Shown here: positions 21,170 to 29,678 of the stretch, one piece after another
Layout of the letters: each line of letters opens with the position of its first letter
How positions within the stretch are numbered: position 1 is the first letter of the stretch
DNA from: JACQHM01 sp964535215
GTDB taxonomy: Bacteria; Methylomirabilota; Methylomirabilia; Methylomirabilales; JACQHM01
Length of the DNA stretch: 36,798 bases
Direction of reading: 5' to 3'
NCBI GenBank assembly: GCA_964535215.1
Contig: CAZHST010000030.1
Location: forward strand, 1 to 36,798
The notes under the pieces: generated by a model
Databases searched by the model: none
What the model was told of the DNA's origin: nothing
What the model saw: only the letters and a program-made list of their open reading frames with translations
Program-made: the position numbers and the translations under genes

Positions 21170-24100
21170 CTAGTGCTTCGTTTCAACGAACATCTGTTCC
21201 TTTTCGGTCGTGCCATAAAGCTGATAGACCAGCTTGTCGATTTCGCGGTCGGTCTTTTCGATTTGGCGGTGAAGCTGCTCCTGCTCAGCACCGACGGCCT
21301 GCTGGAGACGCCGGTGGAGGGCGAGCATCACATCCACCAAGGCGACGAGGTCGTCGTGCAGCTTCTTTTCGGCAGGGTTGCTGAAGTCGATCAGGCGGAT
21401 GGGGAGGTGCTTGATGAAGCGGGCTTCATAGGAGAAATAGCCGCCCCGGAAGGTCGTGCTGATCTGATGGAGGAACCAATCGAGCAGGCGGCTGTTCAGG
21501 AGGCCGAGGAGGTATTTAGGATTAACCTGTTCTTTAGGAATAATCCCGTAGCCGCCCGCTGCGCCTCCGGTGAAATAGTAAGTCCCTTCAGCATCGTAGC
21601 AATAAGAGGCGGACAAGGCGAAGTCTGGTGTGATGATTTTTGGAAGGTGAATAACGTCGAGGGCTTGGTTTCTGCCATAGCGATACCATCCCTCACCTTT
21701 CATCTTCCCACCTTCGCGGTTTTCCAAGTCTCGCTTGTTCGCAAGGAGGTATTCCCAGCATTTGGGATACCGATCCTGGAACTCCTTCTTCGGGATCAGC
21801 TCCATCCCGCGATAGGGGAAGATGATCACCTTTTTGGGTTCCTCAATGAGATAACGGCGCATCTGGCCGCCTTTGATAAGCGGCTTCGCGATTTCTGATT
21901 CTAACTCGACCTCCTCCTCAAGAGCTTTGGAGTAGGCTTTGACGATTTTCTTCCTCCGTTCGATCAGATCGAGGATGTACACATCATCGGCACTTGTCTT
22001 GAGCCCCTGGAAGATCCTTTCGGTAACCTCTTCCAATGGCTTGCCTTTCTCCCTCAACCGTTCCAAGAGGTCAGCCGGTTGACCTAGGCGGAAATGCCAG
22101 GGCTCCTCGGTTACTCCTGTGAGCAGGACTTTGCCAATTCGGGTCTCTTGATCAGCATACTCCTCATGATCGCCGACGATCTGCAACTGCTTAGCCGGAT
22201 CGGTCAGCCTTAAGACCTCAGCATACTTGAAGGCTTTCTTCGCCAGACCCTTCTGCAAAAAGAGGAGGCACGTGTAGGTGCTGGAGCCTTCGAAGATCTG
22301 GTTGTCGCGGAAGTTGACGATCTCCAGGAGGCACTTTTGATCGGCGATGAGCTTCCTGAGGCCTTTCCCGTAAGCGGCCTGGAAGAACTTGTGGGGGAGG
22401 ATGAAGCCCAGTATGCCACCGGGCTTGAGAAGCTTCAGCGCCTGTTCGACGAAGAGGACGTAGATGTCATAGTTGCCTGTAGCCGAAGCGTAGTGCTGGT
22501 TGAAGAAGGCCACTTGATCTCTGGGAAGAGTCTGGATCCTGACGTAAGGGGGATTGCCGATGATGACATCGAAGCCACCCTCTTCCATAATCGTTCGGAA
22601 GTGGACCTCCCAATCAAAGGGTTTGGTCTTGATCCAGTCTTCTTTAAAGAAGCTCTGGAGGTTCAGGACATCACCGGAGATGAGGGAGTTCCCACACTGG
22701 ATGTTGTGATCGAGGGCAGGGAGGACAGCCCTTCCTGGAACGATACCGTATTCATCTTCGAGCATCTTCAGCATCAAAGAGAGGCGGGCGACCTCACAGG
22801 CCTGGGGGTCAATGTCCACGCCAAAGAGATGATCAAGGACCATCTGCCGCTTTTCCATGAGGGTGAGGCGAGCTGAGACCTCTTCCTCCTCTTGAGAGAG
22901 AGGGAAGGCGAACTGGTCGAGGCGGGCCTTCTTCAGGGTCTCGGCCCTTCGCTTGAGGGCTTCTGCTTTGAGGGTCTCGTAGTGGCGGGAAAGCTCGTCG
23001 TAGGCCCGGATCAGGAAGGAGCCTGAGCCGCACGCCATATCGAGGACCCGAAAGGGGAGGGTCTTACGCCTTGAAGTTGGGTTTTTGCCCCTCTCTTGAA
23101 GAACCCTGCCGAGGGTGTTCTTGACAATGTAATCAACGATGTATTCAGGCGTGTAATAGACGCCGCCCGCCTTCCGTACCTCGGGCTTCAGCTCGTACTT
23201 GACCCGCTTCCCGGTCAGGTTGATCGTGTAGCCGAGGTATTGCTCATAGATGGAACCTAACAGATGGACGCCGATCACGTCGAAGAGGTACGGCTCATAG
23301 GTCTCCAGGATGATCGCTTTCAGGACGGTGAAATCAACGGCCAGATCCTCGGAGAAGTGGGGGGCGAAGAGGTCAGAGTTAAAGTCCCGATCATACCGAC
23401 GGAAGAGACCTTTCAACACCAGGCCAAAGTCAGCCCCGATCTCCTCCCGGCGCTGGAGGACCAGATCCCGGAGGCTTTCGACATGGGTCAGCTTCCGGTC
23501 CTCGCAGGAGCGGATGAAGATGATCCGGTCCAGGATCCGCTGCGTCGCTTCCCGGAGACGCTCGGCATCTAAGCTGGAGTTTGAGCGCTTGTAGAGGTCT
23601 TTGGCGAGGATCTCCTGCCAGCGTTTCAGGTCTTCGAGGATCGCCTGATCCACGGGGAGGCGATCCCGTTCAGCCTTCTTCGTGAGGAGGACCCGGTCCA
23701 GCTCGCCCCTTTCCACAGAAGGCTTAGACAGGAGCCAGAGCTGATCGAAGCGGTCCAGATAGTCGGTGTAACGGAGCTGAAGGCGGAGGCCCCGCTCGAG
23801 ATTTCGAGAGCTCGGCTTCAAGGTCACATCGAAGAGGCGAAGCTCCTGGAAGTCCGTCAGAAGGACCCATTTGACAGCCTTCGTGTTGTAGCCATAGGTG
23901 ACGGCCTGAGTGACGATGTCGGGTTTGGCCAGATCAGCCTTCAGGGGTTTGGCCTCCACATAGATCCTGGGTGTGCCATAGAGCTTCAAGGAATAATCGA
24001 CCCGGCCCCCCGAGACCTTCGTTTCAAAGCCGACCTCGTTTCGATCCTGGGTGTTCCAGCCGAGGGCCTGAAGCAGGGGCTCGATGAAGCCGGCCTTGGT

Positions 24101-24193
24101 CTCCGACTCGTTATACTCGAAGACGGTGCCAGCCGTTCTCTCCCGCTCGAACTTTTCGATGAGCTGTCGGATCTTCTGTCTAGCGTCGTCCAT
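21170..24193 (-). CDS. Type IIG-like restriction-modification enzyme (nuclease-methylase-specificity fusion)
   Basis: 1007 residues. N-terminal nuclease domain: a PD-(D/E)xK pattern with Asp66 (GRVDYSL) and Glu80-Ala-Lys82 (YVEAKPL). The methylase core follows a helical connector: SAM-binding motif DMACGSGSFLI (385-395), catalytic NPPY (547-550) in GNPPYVRIQ, preceded by a YYTPEYIVDYIV segment (346-357) typical of gamma-type N6-adenine methylases. The C-terminal 350 residues look like a TaqI/Eco57I-type target-recognition region (GGAAGGYGIIP, LLGLLNSRLLDWFL) ending in coiled coil. One polypeptide could therefore methylate and cut, with no separate subunit. Its start overlaps the vapC stop by 14 bp, so it is co-expressed with a toxin-antitoxin pair. 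GC and codon use appear lower in G+C than neighbours, in line with transfer. Confidence 0.92.
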   Translation of the reverse strand: MDDARQKIRQLIEKFERERTAGTVFEYNESETKAGFIEPLLQALGWNTQDRNEVGFETKVSGGRVDYSLKLYGTPRIYVEAKPLKADLAKPDIVTQAVTYGYNTKAVKWVLLTDFQELRLFDVTLKPSSRNLERGLRLQLRYTDYLDRFDQLWLLSKPSVERGELDRVLLTKKAERDRLPVDQAILEDLKRWQEILAKDLYKRSNSSLDAERLREATQRILDRIIFIRSCEDRKLTHVESLRDLVLQRREEIGADFGLVLKGLFRRYDRDFNSDLFAPHFSEDLAVDFTVLKAIILETYEPYLFDVIGVHLLGSIYEQYLGYTINLTGKRVKYELKPEVRKAGGVYYTPEYIVDYIVKNTLGRVLQERGKNPTSRRKTLPFRVLDMACGSGSFLIRAYDELSRHYETLKAEALKRRAETLKKARLDQFAFPLSQEEEEVSARLTLMEKRQMVLDHLFGVDIDPQACEVARLSLMLKMLEDEYGIVPGRAVLPALDHNIQCGNSLISGDVLNLQSFFKEDWIKTKPFDWEVHFRTIMEEGGFDVIIGNPPYVRIQTLPRDQVAFFNQHYASATGNYDIYVLFVEQALKLLKPGGILGFILPHKFFQAAYGKGLRKLIADQKCLLEIVNFRDNQIFEGSSTYTCLLFLQKGLAKKAFKYAEVLRLTDPAKQLQIVGDHEEYADQETRIGKVLLTGVTEEPWHFRLGQPADLLERLREKGKPLEEVTERIFQGLKTSADDVYILDLIERRKKIVKAYSKALEEEVELESEIAKPLIKGGQMRRYLIEEPKKVIIFPYRGMELIPKKEFQDRYPKCWEYLLANKRDLENREGGKMKGEGWYRYGRNQALDVIHLPKIITPDFALSASYCYDAEGTYYFTGGAAGGYGIIPKEQVNPKYLLGLLNSRLLDWFLHQISTTFRGGYFSYEARFIKHLPIRLIDFSNPAEKKLHDDLVALVDVMLALHRRLQQAVGAEQEQLHRQIEKTDREIDKLVYQLYGTTEKEQMFVETKH

Positions 24194-24578
24194 CTTCGAG
24201 CTTTTCCACGTCAGGCATCGGGTAGTGCCTGCGGTTCATGGTCCACAGGGCAAGGTCTCGAAGGGAGGCCGCAGCCGCCACCAGGGCGTCTCCTGGCTCA
24301 ACACCATGGCTCTTCCCATAGGTCCGGAGATACTCCCCTGCCTTCTTTGCAACCTCGTCATCAATCGGGGTTGACTCCAAGGCGGCGAAGAAGGCTTCGA
24401 TCTCCTTCTCCTCACCAGGCCTCATCCCTGCGTGGATTTCCGCGATCGAGACCGGCGTGTAAGCGAGGCGGACCCCTTGAGCCATCAAGCCTCGCAATTG
24501 TCCTCGGATCCTCTGATTCCCCCTGAGGAATTCAATGATCACATCGCTGTCAAGGAGAACGTCCTTCACCCTTTCCAC
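24180..24578 (-). CDS. vapC: VapC-family PIN-domain toxin
   Basis: 132 residues from a GTG start overlapping vapB by 13 bp. PIN-domain RNase residues are visible: Asp in LLDSDVIIEFL, Glu in SIAEIHAGM, Asp in VEPGDALVAAAA and Asn in TMNRRHY. The family cuts RNA, often tRNA or rRNA, when the antitoxin is lost. Its end overlaps the start of the restriction-modification gene by 14 bp, so the toxin is translated within the same operon. In contrast to the vapC at 16531, this one appears complete. Confidence 0.9.
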   Translation of the reverse strand: MERVKDVLLDSDVIIEFLRGNQRIRGQLRGLMAQGVRLAYTPVSIAEIHAGMRPGEEKEIEAFFAALESTPIDDEVAKKAGEYLRTYGKSHGVEPGDALVAAAASLRDLALWTMNRRHYPMPDVEKLEDGRR

Positions 24579-24823
24579 CTTTTCCGCCTCGTCTCTTTCC
24601 GAAGGGACCGCACATAGTCTTCTGTAGCTCCGAGGTCCTCCCTTCCCTTCCAGATCCCGAAGGCCCCATTGATGGCCGCTAGTCTCCGTGCCACATCATT
24701 TGTGCCGTAGACCTTTTTGAGGGCCTCCCTGACCAGTTCAGAGATCGTCTTCCGCCTCCGGGCTGCCACGTCCTTCAGGACCTTATAAAGGTCTTCATCC
24801 AGGTAAAGCTGAGTTCGGATCAT
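24566..24823 (-). CDS. vapB: VapB-type ribbon-helix-helix antitoxin
   Basis: 85 residues from the ATG at 24823; a GTG at 24832 is in frame but lies within the GGAGGTGGGG ribosome site. The N-terminus MIRTQLYLDEDLYKVLKDVAARRRKTISELVREAL is a clear ribbon-helix-helix (CopG/Arc type) DNA-binding domain. The C-terminal part (IWKGREDLGATEDYVRSLRKE) is the toxin-binding tail. It opens the vapB-vapC-restriction enzyme operon, and a 14-bp palindrome overlaps the -10 of its promoter, so autorepression is very likely. Confidence 0.9.
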   Translation of the reverse strand: MIRTQLYLDEDLYKVLKDVAARRRKTISELVREALKKVYGTNDVARRLAAINGAFGIWKGREDLGATEDYVRSLRKETRRKRWKG

Positions 24824-24842
24824 CGTCCCCACCTCCAGATGC

Positions 24843-24856
24843 GATGTATATACATC
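24843..24856. promoter_or_regulatory. Palindromic operator for the vapB operon
   Basis: GATGTATATACATC is a perfect 14-bp palindrome that covers the -10 element of the promoter, about 20 bp upstream of the vapB start. Ribbon-helix-helix antitoxins bind such sites, so this is the probable autoregulatory operator. Confidence 0.7.
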
Positions 24857-24875
24857 ATTCTCCTCCCAGCGTCAA
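24847..24875 (-). promoter_or_regulatory. Promoter of the vapBC-restriction operon
   Basis: On the minus strand TTGACG (24875-24870), a 17-bp spacer and TATATA (24852-24847) form a near-consensus sigma70 promoter immediately upstream of vapB. Confidence 0.7.
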
Positions 24876-24962
24876 GGAATTTGTGGAGCTTGAGAAGGGG
24901 TTTTCCGCCGGTGTTTACCGGATGCTCCGGTTGTGGTATCGTGGAAATGGGGAGGGGGGAGG

Positions 24963-26510
24963 ATGAGCGGCCCGATGCCTCTTGTGGACATGCGGGGCAT
25001 CACCAAGCGTTTCCCGGGGGTCCTGGCCAACGACCGGATTGATTTTCAGGTCTGGGCCGGAGAGGTCCACGCCCTGCTGGGCGAGAACGGCGCCGGCAAG
25101 ACCACCCTCATGAAGATCCTCTACGGCTTCTACCGGCCCGACGCCGGCCGGGTGTGGATTGAGGGGAAGCCGGTGGAGGTGCGAGGGCCCCAGGAGGCGA
25201 TTGCCCTTGGCATCGGCATGGTCTTCCAGCACTTCACCCTGGTCCCCTCCCTGACGGTGGCGGAGAACGTCATCCTGGGCCTCTCCTTGCCCCGGTTCTT
25301 TTTGAAGATCGGGGCTATTGAATCCCGCGTCGAGGAGCTGGCCTCCCGCTACAGCTTGAAGGTAGATCCCAGGGCCAAGGTCTGGCAGCTCTCCGTCGGC
25401 GAACAGCAGCAGGTGGAGATCCTGAAGCTCCTCTACCGGGGGGCCCGGATCCTGATCCTCGACGAGCCCACCTCGGTCCTCACCCCCCAGGAGACCCGGG
25501 AACTCTTCACGACCCTCCGGACGATGGCCGGGGAGGGACACGCCATTATCTTCATCACCCACAAGCTGGACGAGGTCATGGCCATCGCCGACCGGATCAC
25601 CGTGCTCCGTCAGGGAGCCCGGGTGGCCACCCTGGACCGGAAGGAGGCAACCAAGGACCACCTGGTCAGGCTCATGGTGGGGAGGGAGACCCTGGTCCCG
25701 GTGGAGCGCCCTCCGACAACCCCGGGGGAGGTCATCCTCTCGATCACCGGCCTCTCGGCCAAAAACGACCGGGGTCTCCCGGCCCTGAAGGGCATCAGCC
25801 TGGAGGTCCGGGCGGGAGAGATCCTGGGGATCGCCGGGGTGGCGGGGAGCGGTCAGCGGGAGCTGGGGGAGGTGATTGCGGGCCTTCGTCCGGCGACAGC
25901 GGGACAGGTCAGGATCCGGGGCCGGGACATGACCAATGCCCCGCCCTGGGAGATCATTGCTCAGGGGGTGAGCTACCTCCCTGAGGACCGTCAGGGCACG
26001 GGGCTTGTCCCGGATGCCAGCATCCTGGACAACCTGCTCTTGAAGGCCTACCGAACCCCGCCGCTGGCCCGCGGCCCCCTGTTGGACGCCCGGGCGGCGG
26101 GGGGGTATGGGAGGCGGCTGCTGGAAGCCTTCCGGGTGGCGGCCCCCAGGCTTGATGCCCCCGCCCGTGTCCTCTCCGGCGGAAACCTCCAACGCCTCCT
26201 CCTGGCCCGGGAGCTTTCGACCGGACCGGCCCTCCTCCTCGCCTTCTACCCGACCAGGGGGCTGGATGTGGGGGCCCAGGAGGAGATCCGCCGCCTGCTC
26301 CTTTCCCAACGCCAGCGGGGAAGCGCGATCCTCCTCGTCTCGGAGGATCTGGACGAGCTCTTGAGCCTCTCTGACCGGATCGCCGTCATGTCCGAAGGGG
26401 AGCTTATGGGCATCGTCCCGCGGGAGGAGGCCGATCTGGAAACGATCGGGCTGATGATGGCCGGCATACGCCGGGAAGAAAAATCCTTTCCCCTGGAAGG
26501 GAGGCCATGA
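24963..26510 (+). CDS. BMP/nucleoside-type ABC importer, double ATPase subunit
   Basis: 515 residues from the ATG at 24963, with an AGG-rich ribosome site. Two ATPase halves in tandem, as in sugar (RbsA-like) and nucleoside (YufO/NupO-like) importers. The first half is canonical: GENGAGKTTLMKIL, Q-loop VFQHFTLVPSLT, LSVGEQQQVEILK, LILDEPTSVLTPQE, ITHKLDEV. The second half has a degenerate P-loop (GVAGSGQREL), signature LSGGNLQRLLLAREL and a modified Walker B region AFYPTRGLDVGA, so it probably does not hydrolyse ATP efficiently. The stop overlaps the first permease start (ATGA). The two permeases and a BMP-type binding protein follow, and that context assigns it to nucleoside or related uptake. 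Confidence 0.92.
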   Translation: MSGPMPLVDMRGITKRFPGVLANDRIDFQVWAGEVHALLGENGAGKTTLMKILYGFYRPDAGRVWIEGKPVEVRGPQEAIALGIGMVFQHFTLVPSLTVAENVILGLSLPRFFLKIGAIESRVEELASRYSLKVDPRAKVWQLSVGEQQQVEILKLLYRGARILILDEPTSVLTPQETRELFTTLRTMAGEGHAIIFITHKLDEVMAIADRITVLRQGARVATLDRKEATKDHLVRLMVGRETLVPVERPPTTPGEVILSITGLSAKNDRGLPALKGISLEVRAGEILGIAGVAGSGQRELGEVIAGLRPATAGQVRIRGRDMTNAPPWEIIAQGVSYLPEDRQGTGLVPDASILDNLLLKAYRTPPLARGPLLDARAAGGYGRRLLEAFRVAAPRLDAPARVLSGGNLQRLLLARELSTGPALLLAFYPTRGLDVGAQEEIRRLLLSQRQRGSAILLVSEDLDELLSLSDRIAVMSEGELMGIVPREEADLETIGLMMAGIRREEKSFPLEGRP

Positions 26511-27586
26511 ACCTCTCTTTGTCGCTGGAAAAGCGCCTGGAGCCCTCCCCTGTAGCGCCCTACCTCCTGCCTCTCCTGTCGGTGGCCCTGGCCCTCCCGG
26601 CCGGCGGGGTGATCCTGGCCCTGGCAGGTACCAACCCGTGGGAGGCGTACAAGGCGATGGCCCTGGGCGCCTTTGGGAGCTTCTACGGCCTCTCCGAGAC
26701 CGTGGTCAAGGCCATCCCCCTCCTCCTGGCCGGGCTGGGGGTGGCGCTGGCGTTTCAGATGCGCTTCTGGAACATCGGCGCCGAGGGGCAGCTGCACCTC
26801 GGGGCCCTGGGGGCCACCTGGGTGGCTTTGAACGCCCCGGACCTTCCGGCCCCTCTCCTCCAGCCTTTGATGATCCTGGCCGCTTTTGCCGCCGGAGCGG
26901 CCTGGGGGCTGATCCCGGCGGCCCTCAAGGCGTACACCGGCGTGAACGAGATCATCACCACCCTCATGATGAACTACATCGCCATCCTCTGGCTGGACTT
27001 TCTGGTGTACGGGCCCTGGAAGGACCCCCACGGGTTCGGTTTCCCGCTCACGGCGCCCTTTTCGCCGGCCGCCCATCTCCCCCGGCTTCCGGGCAGCCGC
27101 ATCCACCTGGGGCTGGCTTTGGGCCTCGTAGCCGCCTTCCTCCTGGCCTTCCTCCTCAGGCGGACACGCCTGGGGTACGAGATCCGGATCATCGGCTTGA
27201 ACCCCAGGGCGGCGAGATACGCCGGCATCAACATCCCGAAGGTCACGCTCCTGGTGATGGCCCTCGGCGGGGGGCTGGCGGGGCTGGCCGGCCTCTCGGA
27301 GGTGGCAGGCATCCAGGGCCGCCTCAAGCCCGGCCTCTCCCCCGGCTACGGCTACACGGCCATCATCGTCGCCTGGCTCGCCCGCTTGCACCCCTGGGCC
27401 GTCGCGGCGGTCAGCCTTCTCCTGGGCGGGCTCCTGGTGGGAGGGGACATGCTCCAGATCGCCATGGGCCTCCCGGTCACGATGACCTATATCCTCCAGG
27501 GCCTCCTCCTCTTCTTCGTCTTAGGGATGGAGGTCCTCTCCGGCTACCGGCTGGTCCTGAGGACAGGGGGGGGTGAGGGAAAGTAA
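26507..27586 (+). CDS. BMP/nucleoside-type ABC importer permease 1
   Basis: 359 residues with about 9-10 membrane segments. Family landmarks are the FQMRFWNIGAEGQLHLGALGATW segment and GVNEIITTLMMNYIA, then RAARYAGINIPKVTLLVMALGGGLAGLAG, all typical of the larger permease (YufP/NupP-like) of nucleoside importers. It overlaps the ATPase gene by 4 bp and is followed by permease 2 after 13 bp. GGGAGGCC precedes the ATG. Confidence 0.9.
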   Translation: MNLSLSLEKRLEPSPVAPYLLPLLSVALALPAGGVILALAGTNPWEAYKAMALGAFGSFYGLSETVVKAIPLLLAGLGVALAFQMRFWNIGAEGQLHLGALGATWVALNAPDLPAPLLQPLMILAAFAAGAAWGLIPAALKAYTGVNEIITTLMMNYIAILWLDFLVYGPWKDPHGFGFPLTAPFSPAAHLPRLPGSRIHLGLALGLVAAFLLAFLLRRTRLGYEIRIIGLNPRAARYAGINIPKVTLLVMALGGGLAGLAGLSEVAGIQGRLKPGLSPGYGYTAIIVAWLARLHPWAVAAVSLLLGGLLVGGDMLQIAMGLPVTMTYILQGLLLFFVLGMEVLSGYRLVLRTGGGEGK

Positions 27587-27599
27587 GGGTGGAGTCCTT

Positions 27600-28529
27600 A
27601 TGGAGCTTTGGCCGCTTTTCCTTTTGACATTGGCCGCGGCGGTGCGGGCGGGCACCCCGATCCTGTTCGCCGCCCTGGGGGAGCTCCTGGCGGAGCGCTC
27701 CGGTGTCCTGAACCTCGGCGTGGAGGGGATGATGCTCGTCGGGGCCCTCATCGGCTTCATGACCGCCCAAAAGACCGGTGAGCCGTGGTTTGGCCTCCTG
27801 GCTGCCGGAGGGGCCGGGGGAGCGGTCGCCCTCATCCACGCCTTTCTCACCATCACCCTCCGCGCCAACCAGGTGGTCTCCGGCCTGGCCCTCACCATCT
27901 TCGGGACCGGGGTGAGCGGCTTTTGGGGGAAGCCTCTGATCGGCGTTCCCGCCGCGGGCTTCTCCCCCTTCAGGCTCCCTCTCTTGGCCGAGCTTCCCCT
28001 GGTCGGCCCCGTCTTCTTCCAGCACGATGCCATGGTGTATCTGACCTATCTCCTGATCCCGCTCTGCTGGGGCCTCCTGTACCGGACAAGGCCCGGGTTG
28101 AACATCCGGGCGGTGGGGGAGAGCCCGGAGAGTGCCGACGCCATGGGGGTCCGGGTGGCCCTGACCCGCTACCTGTGCGTGCTGGCCGGTGGCCTCTTGG
28201 CCGGGCTGGGAGGGGCCTACCTCTCGTTGGCCTACACCCACATGTGGATTGAAAACATGACGGCCGGCCGGGGGTGGATCGCCCTGGCCATCGTCATCTT
28301 CGGGACCTGGGACCCGATCCGGGTGGCTCTCGGGGCCTATCTCTTCGGCGGGGTCCAGGCCCTCCAGCTCCGCCTCCAGGCTGTGGGCGTGGGCCTCCCG
28401 GCCTACCTGTTGATGATGACCCCCTACGTCTTCACCATCCTGGTGCTGGTTTCGGCCACGAGGGAGACCGTGCGGCGGCGAATCGGCGCCCCCGCCGCCC
28501 TCGGTCTCCCTTACGCGCGAGGCGAGTGA
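27600..28529 (+). CDS. BMP/nucleoside-type ABC importer permease 2
   Basis: 309 residues from the ATG at 27600, with GGTGGAG 5 nt upstream; an upstream GTG at 27573 overlaps permease 1 and is unlikely. About 8 membrane segments. Landmarks are AGTPILFAALGELLAERSGVLNLGVEGMML, ANQVVSGLALTIFGTG and GRGWIALAIVIFGTWDPIR, characteristic of the smaller permease (YufQ/NupQ-like). The last codons (PYARGE) come from a GAG/TGAG-rich stretch that looks like simple repeat. Confidence 0.9.
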   Translation: MELWPLFLLTLAAAVRAGTPILFAALGELLAERSGVLNLGVEGMMLVGALIGFMTAQKTGEPWFGLLAAGGAGGAVALIHAFLTITLRANQVVSGLALTIFGTGVSGFWGKPLIGVPAAGFSPFRLPLLAELPLVGPVFFQHDAMVYLTYLLIPLCWGLLYRTRPGLNIRAVGESPESADAMGVRVALTRYLCVLAGGLLAGLGGAYLSLAYTHMWIENMTAGRGWIALAIVIFGTWDPIRVALGAYLFGGVQALQLRLQAVGVGLPAYLLMMTPYVFTILVLVSATRETVRRRIGAPAALGLPYARGE

Positions 28530-28582
28530 GCGGAGTGAGGGTGGGAAGTGGTGCGACGTAACTCAGAAGAGGAGGGCTGGCG

Positions 28583-29656
28583 ATGAGAGGGAAAGGGTTG
28601 GCAACCATCGTCGCTTTGCTCCTGATCCTGGGCTTGGGGCCAACGGGCAGAGCCCAGGAGGTGATGAAGGTGGGCTTCGTGTACATCGGGCCGGTGGGGG
28701 ACTACGGCTGGACCTACGCCCACGACCAGGGGAGAAAGTACCTGGAGAAGACCCTGCCCTGGGTGAAGACGACGTATGTCGAGTCCGTCGCCGAGGGGGC
28801 GGATGCCGAGCGGGTCATCACCGAGCTGGCCCGCACCGGTCACAAGGTCATCTTCACGACCAGCTACGGCTACATGGATACCACCATCAAGGTCGCCGAG
28901 CGGTTCCCTAACGTGATCTTCCTCCACTGCTCGGGGTACAAGCGGCGGGAGAACGTAGGGACCTACTTTGGCCGGATGTACCAGGCCAGCTATTTAACCG
29001 GCCTGGTCGCGGGAAAGATGACCCGGAAGAACCTGATCGGGTATGTGGCCCCCATCCCGATCCCCGAGGTCATCCGGATCACCAACGCCTTCGCCCTGGG
29101 GGCGCGGGAGGTGAACCCCAAGGTCAAGGTCCATGTGGTCTGGACCAACGCCTGGTATGACCCGGCCACCGAGACCGAAGCGGCCAACAGCCTCCTGGAC
29201 CTCGGGGCCGATGTCATCGCCACCCAGAGTGACTCCCCCGCCCCGGTGCAGGCGGCGGAGAAGCGGGGGGTCTACGGGGTGGGCTACAACTCCGACGCCA
29301 GCAAGTTTGCCCCCAAAGGGCACCTGGTCTCGGCCGTGTGGAACTGGGGTCCGTACTATGTGGAGACCGTCAAGGCGGTCAGGGCCGGCACCTGGAAGAG
29401 CGAGGATGTCTGGTGGCCGATCGGGACGGGCATCGTCGGCCTCTCCCCCTATGGCCCGGCGGTACCGCCCTCGGTCAAGGCCCTCGTGGAGAAGCGGAAG
29501 GAAGACCTGATCAAGGGACGCTTCGACGTCTTCTGGGGGCCCATCAGGGATCAAACCGGGAAGGTCCGGATCCCCAAGGGGCGAAAGGCAACGGACAAGG
29601 AGCTTCTCAGCATGAACTGGTTCGTGGAGGGCATCGTGGGCACCATCCCCCGGTGA
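28583..29656 (+). CDS. BMP-family periplasmic substrate-binding protein
   Basis: 357 residues. A Sec signal peptide covers residues 1-25 (RGKGLATIVALLLILGLGP, cleavage after GRAQ); there is no lipobox cysteine, unlike many BmpA/PnrA lipoproteins. The mature protein shows the BMP pattern: KVGFVYIGPVGDYGWTYAHDQG, VITELARTGHKVIFTTSYGY, GRMYQASYLTGLVAGKMT, GADVIATQSDSPA and GYNSDAS. Members of this family bind purine nucleosides or related compounds. AGAGGAGGGC before the ATG is a strong ribosome site. Here the binding protein is the last transporter gene, followed by the molybdoenzyme after 22 bp. Confidence 0.92.
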   Translation: MRGKGLATIVALLLILGLGPTGRAQEVMKVGFVYIGPVGDYGWTYAHDQGRKYLEKTLPWVKTTYVESVAEGADAERVITELARTGHKVIFTTSYGYMDTTIKVAERFPNVIFLHCSGYKRRENVGTYFGRMYQASYLTGLVAGKMTRKNLIGYVAPIPIPEVIRITNAFALGAREVNPKVKVHVVWTNAWYDPATETEAANSLLDLGADVIATQSDSPAPVQAAEKRGVYGVGYNSDASKFAPKGHLVSAVWNWGPYYVETVKAVRAGTWKSEDVWWPIGTGIVGLSPYGPAVPPSVKALVEKRKEDLIKGRFDVFWGPIRDQTGKVRIPKGRKATDKELLSMNWFVEGIVGTIPR

Positions 29657-29678
29657 TCTTCACCCGAGGAGGGAAGAG

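Noticed and set aside
24915..26309. Long open frame antisense to the ABC ATPase gene (464 codons)
   Set aside because: High G+C makes long antisense frames common. The composition is rich in Gly, Arg, Pro, Asp and Glu without domains, while the sense strand encodes a complete ATPase.
28500..28560. Possible further heptamer array at the end of permease 2
   Set aside because: GAG/TGAG-rich sequence can be cut into 7-bp units, but the units share too little to count as a repeat.
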